Shown here: positions 52,401 through 64,000 of the stretch, piece by piece
Layout of the letters: every line of letters begins with the position of its first letter
How positions within the stretch are numbered: the stretch's first letter is position 1
DNA from: Lethocerus indicus
Taxonomy: Eukaryota > Arthropoda > Insecta > Hemiptera > Belostomatidae
Length of the DNA stretch: 64,000 bases
Direction: 5' to 3'
Assembly (NCBI GenBank): GCA_019843655.1
Contig: JACDQD010000103.1
Coordinates: 1,798,001-1,862,000 of the forward strand
The notes under the pieces: model-generated
Database searches by the model: none
Told to the model about the DNA's origin: nothing
The model's input: only the letters and a program-made list of their open reading frames with translations
Translations under genes and position numbers: made by a program

Positions 52401-53325
52401 CTGTCTCAGTACGATACATAGGCGTAATATTAATTGAAACTCATCCAAGAAGTAATTTTTAATATACATGTTATAACCCTATTAAGATACCATGCGTATC
52501 TCAAACCTGAATTTTAAATGTTTGCCATATAAACGATACAACGATTGAGAAAAAGCATTTTGTTGAAACATATTTCCAAGTTATGTTCGTCTGAAGGACG
52601 AATTTTTGTTTTAAATATTCGAACGATGACATAGAAAATTACAAAATGCGATACGGAATTATCAAATACATTCGATTAAGAATATAATCTGATAATAATA
52701 TAAAGAAGGAGGCAAGGAGTGAATCGGACTTCCGCCTCCGAGCAATATTTCAGAACTCTGAAACGGCGCTGATATTAGACCCGCACAACTCAGAAGCTTT
52801 GCAGGCCCGTAATACCTTTCGTATTAACACATTTTGACTACAATATTTTGAGATGAATTAAAAAGGAACTAATGACATTTTTATGGGAATTGAAAATTTT
52901 TCAATTTAAACACAACTTTACTTTAAAAAAAGTAATGACACTGTGTTCAGAACAGTAATATATCCATTTATTATAAGCCTAATATAGTAATTGTTAATTT
53001 GGTTATGTATATATTTTTCATTCGGTTTATTAGTTTTTGACCTAAATATAGTTCATTTTACTTTATACTAATTTAGAATAGATAATACTCATCTTCACTC
53101 TCACCTATGTCTTCAAGTACTGTTATAAATAAAACAAATGTTGGTGCAACGCACTCAAACAACTACAGGAATAATATTCATATTTAACGTAAAGTAAAAA
53201 TATAAAATTAGAATGCCATGAATCAAAATTTCGGGTATATTATTCATGCACTAATTTATTATTAGGGGAGAAACTTGGATGCACTATATCCACCTAAATT
53301 TACGTCCCGAAAGTTCCAGTAGTTA
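49406..53325. other. Gene-free stretch
   Basis: No recognised gene. A 19-base near-perfect palindrome (ACGCACTTC-C-GAAGTGCGT) lies at 50772-50790. A GA-rich tract is at 50116-50150. The minus-strand frame at 51886-52230 (114 codons) has well-mixed amino-acid composition and is the most protein-like of the short frames, but I recognise no motif in it. Confidence 0.45.
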
Positions 53326-53470
53326 CATCTCCGGTGGAGAAGTTAAGAGCGTCGAAGGTGGGTTTGCTCGCATGGAGCAATATGGTCGCCGTCAAACCCT
53401 ATTTAAGTGGATTCGGCAGTGTTATGGAGATTTGACGCTTAAGTTGAACTTCCGGTGAAATCGGATTTCG
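53326..53470. repeat. Imperfect fold-back segment
   Basis: GAAGTTAAGAGCGTCGAA (about 53339-53356) is roughly complementary to TTTGACGCTTAAGTTGAACTT (about 53431-53451). Inside it GGGTTTG (53360-53366) pairs perfectly with CAAACCC (53393-53399). The pairing is interrupted, so this could be a decayed MITE, a structured RNA, or partly chance. No other copy was noticed. Confidence 0.4.
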
Positions 53471-55126
53471 CACAACTTGCCAAAGGTCTGCGCCCCGTTC
53501 CTGGAAGCTCGCAATTAGGGAAAGCTAGGATTTTGAAGCAAATTCACACCTCTCTCCATAAGGCCTTCAAATAGAATTATAACGAATTTCCAAATATTGA
53601 ATCAGGAAATAACATTTATATCTGCACTGTTTACATTAAAAACAATGTTAGATACATTGCAGTTATGAATTCAATTGTTATTCTATACAAAGTTTAAAAA
53701 TAATTAAATAAAACCAACTAGTTTCTCTAAAATTCCGGTTCTATTGTGGAAGATTAATTAACACAACTTAATTAAAAATTACCGTGGTACGTCTGTATAA
53801 GTTTTTTCGTAATCTTCCCAATTTGAATTATGTGTCCCATCTCCAGATTTCCGAAAAAATGATATAAAACACCTATCCAATACGAATAGTAACATTTCAA
53901 TTAGGCAGGTGTGTCTGCTAAAGAGGAATATAACGACATATTATTAAAATAATTATAATTCAGCTTTTGTATTTAAATTCCATTCTCAGATCAGATTTAT
54001 GTAAACTGCAAATTTATCTAAACTTGTACCCGGAACTCATTTTAAAGATTAAATACTTCAAAAAGACCTTAAAGTGACTGATCGATCTAACATCCATGAT
54101 TTCAGTTAGAGGTTGGGTGTGGTAATTAGTAATTCTATTCAAATACTCCAAGTCATGTAAGCAGACAGCCAGAATTTTAAGTCTCATTCGTTCGATCAAT
54201 GGGTTTACTGTCAGCTGCGTCAAATGGGACTGAATAAGGCCAACGCTCGGGCTATCATATCATCGGTAAATGAATTTTAAACGGTGACCTGGGACGGCAG
54301 GCCCTATTTATAGCCTCGCAGAGTCCATTAGTAACTTTCCATCAGAGGTGTTCCTCTCAACCCGGGCCGCTCTACATGTCCCCCAGCGCCCTAATGGAAT
54401 TGGAAAATAACCAACTTAAAAAAAAAAGATTGTCTTCCATCTTCTTACCCTTCCTTTTTTTCTTATTTCTTGTTCGGGCCCCGCTCTTTTCGGAAAATCC
54501 CCGCGCCGGGGGAATGGAAAAAAGAGCCGGTGTAAATTAGCCGGCTCTATGCAGCCGCTCGAGTCGGAGTTGCAAATACCGGAGCGGTAATTAGGGCATT
54601 TTCAGAAGTAGATACCGTCTCAATTTTACCATATCATTTAGAATAAATTTTATAGTCTAACCACTATATAACGATATTACAAGATGGAAAATATTATGTG
54701 ATATAAATAAATTTCTAAAATTTCAATGTGATTAGTTTCAACAAACTAGACGCAGATGACCATTCGAATAATTAATGTATGCTTTTCGATAGAACGGTAA
54801 ATGTTGATGGAATACACAATTTAGTATAGTACATCATTGCCGCAATGCGATCAAAGCAAACGGCCAGGATTAAGGGAAATATTTGTAGCGTCCTTCCAGA
54901 AATTATATCGTTTCGGAGAGGGCTCTTGTGAAAGGGGTTCCCCTAGTCGGAGACACTTGTATATACCTGCATAATTATAGACTGCATAATTAGGAGTCGG
55001 CATTAATTAGTTCACTGACATATTCAATTAACTCGGTCTTCCTGGAATGGGGTCGGCCGCTAGTTTTCAAATTATCATATCCCCGAGTCGTGAACTCACG
55101 ATCCGTGTGTATTTATGCATTCATGC

Positions 55127-55128
<2 letters not shown>
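53471..55128. other. Gene-free interval
   Basis: AT-rich DNA with a GC-rich section at 54340-54560. No gene, RNA or repeat recognised. Confidence 0.5.

Positions 55129-55184
<56 letters not shown>
55129..55184. repeat. (AT)n microsatellite
   Basis: About 27 uninterrupted AT units, bracketed on each side by GCGTGT. Such a tract can extrude as a cruciform, but nothing indicates a function. Confidence 0.97.
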
Positions 55185-55187
<3 letters not shown>

Positions 55188-56389
55188 TGTGTATAATATT
55201 TCTGTGTTCGGGCGTACGTACAAAATGGTCATTATATTGTAGATAGGATAACATAACTTGCGCAATTATCGTTTAGTTTTTCGAAGCCTTTATAATCAGT
55301 CATATTATAAATTTCATATTTGTTGAATTGTGAAAACATTGGACTATTAACAAAGCAAATCTAGAGTCCTCGCGTTCAGTTATCACCTCTACTTCACTAA
55401 ACGAATCCCAGTACTGTTTAATGGACCAGTGATTCTAATAATTTTCTCGAACAGTGTCCAATTTTCGTGTGAGCTCAAAATCACTAGTATTAAGTATTAA
55501 TAAAGTGCAGTTATATGGCCATTATAAAGATATTATGATATATTATTGATGTTCATATTTCAGATCGTAAATGTTCCAAGAATAATAATGCGGTAAAGGA
55601 AGTGGCCGCACTGGAAACTGGACCTCCCCAGTGGGGACATTACACTGTTTTTCCCGTCCGATGAATATTGTATTTAAGCCGGCTGTTTAATTAAACGTCG
55701 AAATTAGGGATTTGAGCCGGAGAGAGCGCTGCTCGGGAGAGTCCAAACCCGGCGGGGTTTCATAATTGGGTGAGCGGGGGTGGCGGGGGCGGTTCGGGGC
55801 GAGAGGAGGCTTAATTAGACCGCACCGGCCTCCAAATTATTTCACGAAATCTGCGAAATATTGCTCCACGAATCGTTGAGTATTTACTCCGGGCAATACC
55901 AAATATACTGCTGACCCGCTCTACATTTCCTAGATTTACAATTTCTAACAATTAGTTAATTTCGGGTTATATAACCGGGTATTGGCATGGTAAAGGGCTA
56001 AACTGCAGAAGTAGATTACAGTTTTATTTTATGGACATTTCATTTTTGTTTTGGCAAAATTCGAATGAATAAGTCTATAATTAAAAGAGGTATTAGTATA
56101 AACTATTAATAGTGTAACATTACGCTTAATTTTCATTTGCAAAGTTTAATTCATACGCAAGAATCTGTCAGCAAGTTTCTTACTGACAAGAAAATAACTC
56201 GCGACTTTTTCTCCTGCCGTTGATCTACCTATAAGGCCGAAAAAATGAAATGCATAGAAAATGATACTACACGATTCTTTCCCTATTAATTAATTTATTT
56301 AATATATAACGTCGTAACATTAATTCGCTAAACATAAAGGTGAAATATAATTTAAATAATACGGGCTAACAAATAACAAAAAAACCCAG
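55185..56389. other. Gene-free interval
   Basis: AT-rich DNA with a G-rich segment at 55730-55810 (GGGGGTGGCGGGGGCGG near 55776-55793). No gene recognised. Confidence 0.5.
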
Positions 56390-56770
56390 GAGAGCGGTGG
56401 TTGTTGTTGGAATCGCGGGCCATGTTCCCCTCGGTATCTCTAGCGTCGCCTAATTGGGCCTCGAATCAATTAAAACATAATGGAATTGACCGAAAATTAG
56501 ATTATTTGGCGCACACGGTGGTAATGGTTAGCAGTGGCGGCGGTGGGACTCGGAGTGTGTAAACATTGACATTGAGTGGTCTACCGAGGCCGGCACGTCA
56601 TCGCCCGGGCTCCGCTTTCATCTTCCTCCGGCACCCGCCCCGCCCCGCCCCGCCCCACCGCCACCGGCCCCTCCTACTCGGACCAGACCGCCGCCCCTAA
56701 TTTATTGAATTATCTCCACGAAGTAAGGTTCGCCTACAACCAGTACCACAGCCGCCCCACTTACCAGTTT
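56390..56770. other. CpG-rich island with (GCCCC)4 and a possible coding segment
   Basis: A GC-rich block containing four tandem GCCCC units (56637-56656). The plus-strand frame from 56576 encodes a Ser/Pro/Thr-rich stretch followed by SYSDQTAAPNLLNYLHE. It meets a consensus splice donor, GAA|GTAAGG, exactly on a codon boundary at 56722/56723. The upstream edge has no convincing acceptor with a pyrimidine tract, and there is no family match. I treat it as a regulatory or first-exon candidate only. Confidence 0.3.
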
Positions 56771-59700
56771 ATAACGCCGTTAAATCGAAACTAAATGCGA
56801 ACGCTCGGCAAAAAGCAATTATCGAAGTGCGGACTAATATGCAACCTGGACTAATACGCTGGACACAAGCAATATTTTTGTATATCCCCCCCCCCCCAGG
56901 AAAAATATAACTTCGTCACTAGCCGTTTCGGCATCCCTACACTTCCTTTATTAAATTACTGTGGCTCCCATGCGAGTGCCTTCTGGAGTGTCATGGCTAA
57001 GGGTGAGTAGCAATGGAGATACACAAGACCAAATAGGAATGGAACCGAAAGAACGGAAGTGTGATGAATCATATTTTTCCCTTAGAAAAGCATACTCGTA
57101 TTTTATGAGTTCGGTTTTCGCTCCCGAGATCAATTTCTCTAATGATATATACCCCGGTACAAATTTTGCTCCTTACATTTTTCCTATTCTTTTAGCAATC
57201 ACTCAATTACAGTAAGAAACTGTCGGAAAAAGGAAACGGAAAACATACATTAGAACATGTTATTTTGTTGAAATTATTGAAGGAGAGCTAGGGCATCATA
57301 CTGTTAATAGAACAGTGAAAGGTTTTAAAAAAAAGGTTTTAATCCTTATCAATTTAATAATAATAAACTATAATTTAATGTTACAAATAGTAGTAATAAA
57401 TTATTGTTGGTAATTTTTTTTTATCTAATTCTCGCCTCCAAGTTAGTTTGAAACATTTACAGTATCAGAGTCACGACAAACTGAAGGAATCCCGAATCCA
57501 ATCTAAACTGAGTTCAAGCCATCCGATTCAAATTAGCGGATTGTTGGTGGGAGAGGGGCAAGTTGAAAATCACAGATTGCCTGTTCTTTGATTTCAAGTT
57601 TTTCTCGGTGATGGGAGGCGTAAAATCGGTCGCGACACCCCAGTTGGGCGACACTCCAAGTTAAATTTGAGAGAGCTTGGGAGATTCGCCCAGCCTTTGA
57701 ACCGAAAGCCCATGTCAGCACTCATTATGCTCGGTCCGAATTGAGATCTACTCGAAATTGGCCCCAAATGGAAGTGGAGAAAAGTAAACGCCGACTAATT
57801 ACACAGTTTCGTTTTAATCCGAAAGTTTTCCAACTCGGCGAGTCACAACTATCCGACGATTCCCGCTCGTTATCCAGCCACAGGCGTCGCTAATTCGAAA
57901 AACAAATAATAACGTTTTTATTTAACCAACATATATATTCCTGCACCTGTTTACACGGCAGAATGATTCAGACCGCAATTCAGATCATCGGACCGCATAA
58001 TTAATCGGATAACTGGAATTATTTATTTGCTTCTGTTGATGAAACGGTATAAATGAATCCAATGCCGTATTATTGCCGGCAACCACCGTCGAATGATTTT
58101 GAAAATAATTTCAAATTTGATTCATGCTTTCAAGAAGAACGTATGTGTTATAACTAAAAATACCAATTACCAATTCTAACGTTAAATACTATTGCAGTAT
58201 CAAAATTATGTATCTTCAGTATATGAATGTATCAAGTTGTTGAAAGTCTCATTCTAATTTAAATTTTCTGTGACATTTATACGTAAAATAATGTAATTTC
58301 GGTCAGTTCCATTAAGGTTTAATTGATTCACCAGGCAATTAAGACGTGACCCGGCTCAAAATGGATACGACCTCTTTACACTGGGGACCAGTCTAACTCT
58401 CCTTTACTTGTTAGGGCGGAATATCTGTCTAACAATATACAATGGAATTGTTATTATAATGCAAATATTTTAACCGCCGTTTAACGCATTAATAAATACA
58501 TTCATTAATTGAAACAACAATAATGACTAATGGTCACTGAAATTGTTACTAAATATGTGAATATTATTCGACCGCTATTTAATTATAACTTTGTTAGGTT
58601 ATTTAAAAAAATTGGTAGCTAGTCAATTTGTTGGCAAATCCAACATAACTGTGTAATAATAGCGTTGTATGACAACAGGAATTAATAGAGCGTATGATAT
58701 TTGCTCATCTTATTACAAACCGGGTAAATTCCGATGAAGTATAAGGAATGATACTTAATAACGGAATATTATTACCATCAATTATTGCAGACGGATAGAT
58801 TGTAATATTTTTTCCCGAAATTAATATAAAATGCGTGAATATACATTTTATTCAATCACGAGAATACAGGACGTCAATTCGGCGGTCCAAGATAAATGGG
58901 TACCAGTTGAATCATTAAATTGCTAAACTTTTAATTGAAAAAAAAACTTTATCCTCCAAAAGCCTCCCCGAGGTTTGGACATTCTAATATACCCATCTCA
59001 AGTTTTAAATTGCCTGTATACAACATACTGTTATTTTCAGTTTCGATAATTTACAACCGTTTCTTTCCCCCATCTCATAATTATTGCCCAGGTACCAATT
59101 GACAAATTATCGGCGTAAGACGAACAGAATTTGTTTTAGAAGGGTGCGAGAAAAAATATATCTAAAAGATAAAATTTATTCACGCTCGGCAATCAATATT
59201 GAACAGAATATACAGCACATCGGACTTATTTTGGGTTGAAAATGAAAAATTATATGTGAAGCTCGTATATTATTATAAATAAAAAGTTTACTTAGTTTTT
59301 GACCATCTTTTAAAAAATGATCTCGTCGAAAACAATAGACAGGAAAACGATCCTTTTTGTTTTTCCAGAGTTTCGCTGCAGACACAGCGATAGTGTCACT
59401 TTTCAATTTTGAAATCGGCTTTGTTTCCAAGGTCCCGAACCCGAATCAATGCGAATTTTATCGCATCCAATAGATACGTCAGATTCAGCCCGTCTTGGCT
59501 GAATGGTAACCAAAGAGCGGAGAGGTAAACGAACAAATATATAAAAAAGGTTAAAAACCATAAATTCGCTCTGACCGACGGCCCTTTTATCTTTTCAGCT
59601 CTCTCTTCTCTCTGTCTCTCCGTTTATACACATCGGACCGGATGCTAAAAATAAAATGTGCCGGAGGAAAAAATATTACCGCCCCAGTATCGGGCTCAGT

Positions 59701-62454
59701 CCATGGGCGAGAAACGTTTCCATCGCGCTCAAACACCAGCCAAACCCTGGGGGTCGGCTACTTGATATCCTCGAATAGTTGTCTTAGAAATTAAAATAAT
59801 GAAATAAAACAAAAAGGCCGCCCGCATTAAAAAATGTCACCGGCAAGGAGTCAGCACTATGTCCATTGTGTTCCATCCTCCTCGCCCCGGAGGGAACTAA
59901 TTACACGCATTAGCCGGCCGACCGGAGATGAAAGGACTCGCTCCTCGACAGGAGTAAATCGCAAGTGGCGTCCGGAACGGGGCAATACAATTTTTAAAGC
60001 CCCCGTTAATTTTTGGTTAAAATCGTCCGGCTCAAAAAGGCCGGCGCATTTTCACCGGGAAATGTAATTAACAGCAATTTCCCCAGTCAGCTTCATTTCA
60101 TTTACAGCCGAACATCCGACGAGCCGGGAGAGCTCCTATTTTCGTTTATTTTCTCCCTCACTATCGGCTTTTTTTCCTCGTTACATTCTTTCGGAATCGA
60201 TATAACGGGAGTTTATGCCGGGCGGAAGTTATGGAAGAAATAATTCCTATGTTAGAGGCGTGGTCTGAAAGGGCTTTGGCATGAAGAATCAACAAGAAAT
60301 TCAGGAAGGGCGGGTATGTTTGAAGCTTTCCCACCCACCTTATTCATCGTGATAATCTATTTTCCATGCTTAATTGCCATTATTCCAATTCAATTCCCGA
60401 TGATAGGTCAATTGTTTAACTTTCAATCGAGCAAACAATACATTTACTTTTCAACTTTAGCAGTACCGTTTTTCAACGAAAAGAGTTGATGGGGTATTGA
60501 GCCGCTCTATTGTTGATGCTTCTGTAGGCCAATCACATAAATTTTGAGACGGTCGCTGTAAAAAATCCCCTCCAAAAAAGGGACAAAATTACGTTATAAT
60601 TAAATTCCGGGTTCGAAAATTGTCATATTTTCCGATAATTATCCTAAATTGAATGCCCAATGTAAAGAATTTGAAATTCGACTATAATATTGACTCAGAA
60701 GAGAATATGGAAGTGTTTAAGAATAAAAAACATATTACCGTTTCAATTTATGGCAATATGACTAACGAAATTAGTCCACAGTGTAAAATATACTGTAACA
60801 ATGTCGTGGAAAACTAGCCAGACTGCAATTTCCCAGTGTACTGCCGCGGCACAGTTGACTCGCGGCAAAGTGGCTGCAACTAGTAACATTTAACGCTGTG
60901 GAATTTCAAGTTTCATCCCGAGAATTTAGTAGCAGGCGACCTCGTGCGAGTTAGCCAAGTTTAATTAACTAAACCGGCGGAGGGAATCGCTGAAATTTTC
61001 CTGGAGGTCGCTGCCACGCCGACAGAATATTAACGGCGAATAACAAAAATAACTTGGATTGCGACATAACAACAATGTCCCAGTCGCTTGTGTGAGTTTG
61101 GTCAATGGGAGAGGCAGGAGCCTCAATATTAAACTGTCCCACAGAATTCTGAATGAGTTTTGTTGTAATTATCAGAATTGCAGTATTTTGATTTGACCCG
61201 TGCTAGGAATATACACGAAGGAACTAACTCATTTTTCATCTTATAATAGTATAAATGATATAACTCTTTAGTTATTAACGGGGGGATGTTGAAGATGATA
61301 CCATCTGTTTCGGGGATGTCGAGATTCCCAGAGATCATTTAGGGTAGGGAAGCGCGGCACAGAAAAATTGATATAATTAATCTTGCATTCTACCGGTGAA
61401 TATCAAGTACAAAACGGAGCCGGGCTGTAGCTATTATATTGCGAGGATAAAGTATCATTTTAAGAATAATTACCTAATAAATAATAACGTAAACATACTT
61501 AATATAATTAATTCATAACACGTAATTAAATTAATCCAATATTTGTCTACGATGTGGAATCTATATCAGACCGATATAAGTATACAACGAAAATTAGCAG
61601 TAATATAGATAATTAGTACATTAACAGAATACATCCGTACAAACACATAGATGTGTGTTCGAAATTGGGGGCTATTGGATGCAGTATCATGAACATACAC
61701 AATATGTAATAACACCTAATCCCTAGCCTTCATGGGGGGAATAATAGGGGAATTAATATTTTGTCCTCTATATAATATTATACATATTCTATATGTAATA
61801 GATAGTTAGCCTGAATTCACATTGAATAGATATATCGTCAGGTAGATACATTTCAAATAGCGCCCATAGTACATTCACCGGTAGGTCGAATATCCGGTTT
61901 CCTCGCCGTTGTTCTGAATCAGCCGCGTCATCGCGATCATTAATTAAACAGGTGAAACAGCAACTTTCACACCCGGCTCGCCGACGTGGAGCTGAACAAC
62001 ACACGGACTGACCTTTATCGGATCCAGTTCTCTGTTTACAGAGAACGCGTTTTCGCACACGGTCCGTTTCAAATGTCAAACAAGCGGGACGGCTGAAAAG
62101 TAAATCATTTTCAAATTAAAAACACCCCGTTCGAACAATAGTTCAAATGTCAAGAAGGAAATCGAATCTAGTTCTGTCGAAGAAAGAGAATTTTAACAAA
62201 TGTCCGTAATTGAAAAATATACCTTTTTAATGCGAATCATTGAATTTCTTATATGGATAAAAACTGTCCCCAGATCCTGCAGGCGGGGCACAAAACAAAT
62301 CGCATATATTTATTTATACTAGTGAATATTGTGGCCTTAATATTACCAAAAGCCTCTTAAATTACATTATATCCATATTATCGAGACACGAATAAAGCAA
62401 ATTAGATTATAATAGTTATATTCCGAACTATGTTACTGTGGGACTGGAACGAAA
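56771..62454. other. Gene-free stretch
   Basis: No recognised gene. A nine- to ten-base C run is at about 56887-56896. GC-rich sections occur at 59860-60070. The phrase TTGGCTGAATGGTAA at 59495-59509 looks like a tRNA A box, but no matching B box or cloverleaf follows. The remainder is AT-rich. Confidence 0.5.
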
Positions 62455-62745
62455 GACGATATGACGGCTCTAACTTGAAGGGGCGGCCTAGGGGCCGAGG
62501 GTCTTGTAAATTTGGATACTTATGGCCCCGGCTTCCTCCCAACGGGGGTGGCCTCACGTGTGAGTGATATACGAGCTGTGGTGGGTAGCAGCGGGGCTAT
62601 GGTAAACAGAAGGGGCGGCGATAGCAACCACCTGTAACCCTCGGCCCTACCTTCTGTCTTAAACTCCCTACTTAACCCTCCGGGGGCTGAATAACCGTCA
62701 GACGGTTAGCCAGTGCCCTCGGCCGGTGGTGATGCACCACTTGGG
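62455..62745. other. GC-rich, strongly self-complementary island of unknown identity
   Basis: Several inverted repeats are packed here: GGGCCGAGGGT (62492-62502) with ACCCTCGGCCC (62637-62647), an exact 11-bp match. ACAGAAGG (62606-62613) pairs with CCTTCTGT (62650-62657). AACCGTC pairs with GACGGTT (62693-62707), GTGGT with ACCAC (62726-62740), and CTCAC with GTGAG near 62554-62565. All frames are closed by stops, so it is not a coding exon. The texture resembles the structured untranslated region of a retroelement or a noncoding RNA. I cannot name it. Confidence 0.55.
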
Positions 62746-63240
62746 TGTTTGAATTTTGAATCCTCGAATGAAGAAGGGACCATTTCTATTCAGTGCCAAT
62801 TTCATTATTATCGGTAATAGACAAAGCGTCGGAAAGAGTGTTTCACTAGAAAAGTTCTAATGCATTGAGACGGTGGACTTGAATTCCGTACGGGCTAAGA
62901 AAAAATAAAGTAGCCGCCACTTCCACTTTGCTTCCATGTAGAAAACGGCTCACCCGTAGAAGAATTCAATAATTTAGAGTCACCCGCAGATTTTACTTTT
63001 CTAAGTCATGGCAGGGTGCATTTATCCGCACCTAGAATTAGGATAAAAGCGCTCAGAAGGATTATAATGAGGTAAGCGGATATCGTTATAATTTCAGCAG
63101 CTGATAAAATAGAATCAAAATATTAATTATTATCCACTTGTTCACAACAGTTAGCATCAGGATATCGTTTTCTAATGGCGCCGAGGAGAAGAAAAGTGTG
63201 CAAGGCACACCTATAGTTAAACAGTTTGTTCCTCTTTTTT
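62746..63240. other. Gene-free interval
   Basis: Mixed-composition DNA between the structured island and the family 2 repeat. Nothing recognised. Confidence 0.5.
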
Positions 63241-63283
63241 TAGTTCATTCTCTTTTCTGGGTGGCATTTGTGAAAGTTTTACT
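63241..63283 (+). repeat. Small repeat family 2, copy
   Basis: TAGTTCATTCTCTTTTCTGG followed by GTGGCATTTGTGAAAGTTTT matches 48889-48931 at about 36 of 43 positions, and its first 20 bases match 24575-24594 at 19 of 20. A T-run precedes it. See the 48889 entry for the family. Confidence 0.7.
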
Positions 63284-64000
63284 GTGAATATTGGCAGAGG
63301 CCGATAGTTAACTGGGAGGCGCCGTCAACTTTCCAGGAACGCCCAGTCCCAGGGCGATCAATTGCGCCGGGGAATGCTCGCATTAAATTTTTAGGAAGCT
63401 CCCGCTGCCAGGGTATAATCCCGCTTATCCGGATGGAGGAGCGAGCACCCATCACAAGTGCGCCCGCGTCCGCCCGTCGAATCACTTGATCCCGGCCCCC
63501 GGGCGTTTTTATTCCCACGAAACTTCCGGTTATATTACCCGACCTTTCATCCGAACCTCATACGCCATCTCTGCTTATATCCACCGACAAATATAATGCC
63601 TACCTCTTAGAAAAGAGAATCGGGGCCTTTTGTTTTTCTTTTTAATATTGAAATTGTCCGTCAAATAACGGAGATAGCAATCATTGATATAATCACAATT
63701 TCAGTTGCGTATTTCCGTTACCTGTTCCTTCTTTATCCGAAAAATGTATCCTATGGCATAAGATGTTTCTCATAAAATACATAATTTTCAAGACAGATTG
63801 CCAAAGATATCAACAAGTTTCTCTAATTCCTAAGAGTTTCTGTTATTACCTTAATTTATTTTGAATTCATCCTTTCACTCTTGACAGAAAATATAAATAA
63901 CCGAGATTAACCATTTCTACTATTAAAAGTTTAGGCCATACAAATTGTATGCTCAGTTATGCATGATATAAAGGAGGTTGGTATCCACAGTAGGTAGAGC
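63284..64000. other. Gene-free interval to window end
   Basis: A GC-rich section at 63300-63510 keeps a 79-codon minus-strand frame open without family resemblance. The last 450 bases are AT-rich. No gene recognised. Confidence 0.5.

Noticed and set aside
3908..58466. Perfect POU-type octamers at 3908, 8255, 11739, 47700 and 58459
   Set aside because: About four are expected by chance on two strands at this base composition, so five scattered sites are not informative.
59490..59515. TTGGCTGAATGGTAA resembling a tRNA A box
   Set aside because: No B box or cloverleaf follows within tRNA distance.

Overview
This window looks like gene-poor DNA from an animal nuclear genome, most likely an invertebrate and plausibly an arthropod. 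That assignment is an inference. No open frame is long or recognisable, and the longest ATG-started frame is 223 codons with no family resemblance. The background is AT-rich but CpG dinucleotides are plentiful, unlike vertebrate intergenic DNA. There are long TA, CA, GA and CT microsatellites and several small dispersed repeat families. No rRNA, convincing tRNA, CRISPR array, operon structure or bacterial-style gene packing is visible. I could not identify a host protein-coding exon with confidence.

Layout: 1-4120 is AT-rich noncoding DNA with a compound microsatellite near the start. 4121-4740 is a compact repeat-and-hairpin cassette: two direct repeat units flank a 57-position imperfect inverted repeat. 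4741-15120 is unremarkable apart from GC-rich patches. 15121-15466 holds a TA microsatellite and copy A of a dispersed element that recurs near 34637-34905 and, in part, at 24836-24925. 24791-25062 is a fold-back: a perfect 19-bp inverted repeat encloses part of that element. The same terminal motif (CTGAAGATGGC, then GCC, then CCGGT or GGTC) recurs near 43952 and 45692. 25920-26290, 29930-30310, 38810-39230 and 56390-56770 are GC- and CpG-rich islands in AT-rich surroundings. 36825-37125 contains the one recognisable protein fossil, a frameshifted piece of a LINE reverse transcriptase. 62455-62745 is a GC-rich, strongly self-complementary island of unknown identity, followed at 63241 by a copy of a third small repeat family also seen at 48889 and, in part, at 24573.

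How the parts relate: the sequence shows no pathway. It reads as intergenic or intronic DNA into which old mobile-element fragments have been inserted. The most interesting items are the 4341-4478 hairpin cassette, the family with the 70-bp internal repeat, the hammerhead-like terminal motif, and the structured island near the right end. None can be called a new system from one window. Each has a decisive test listed under findings.
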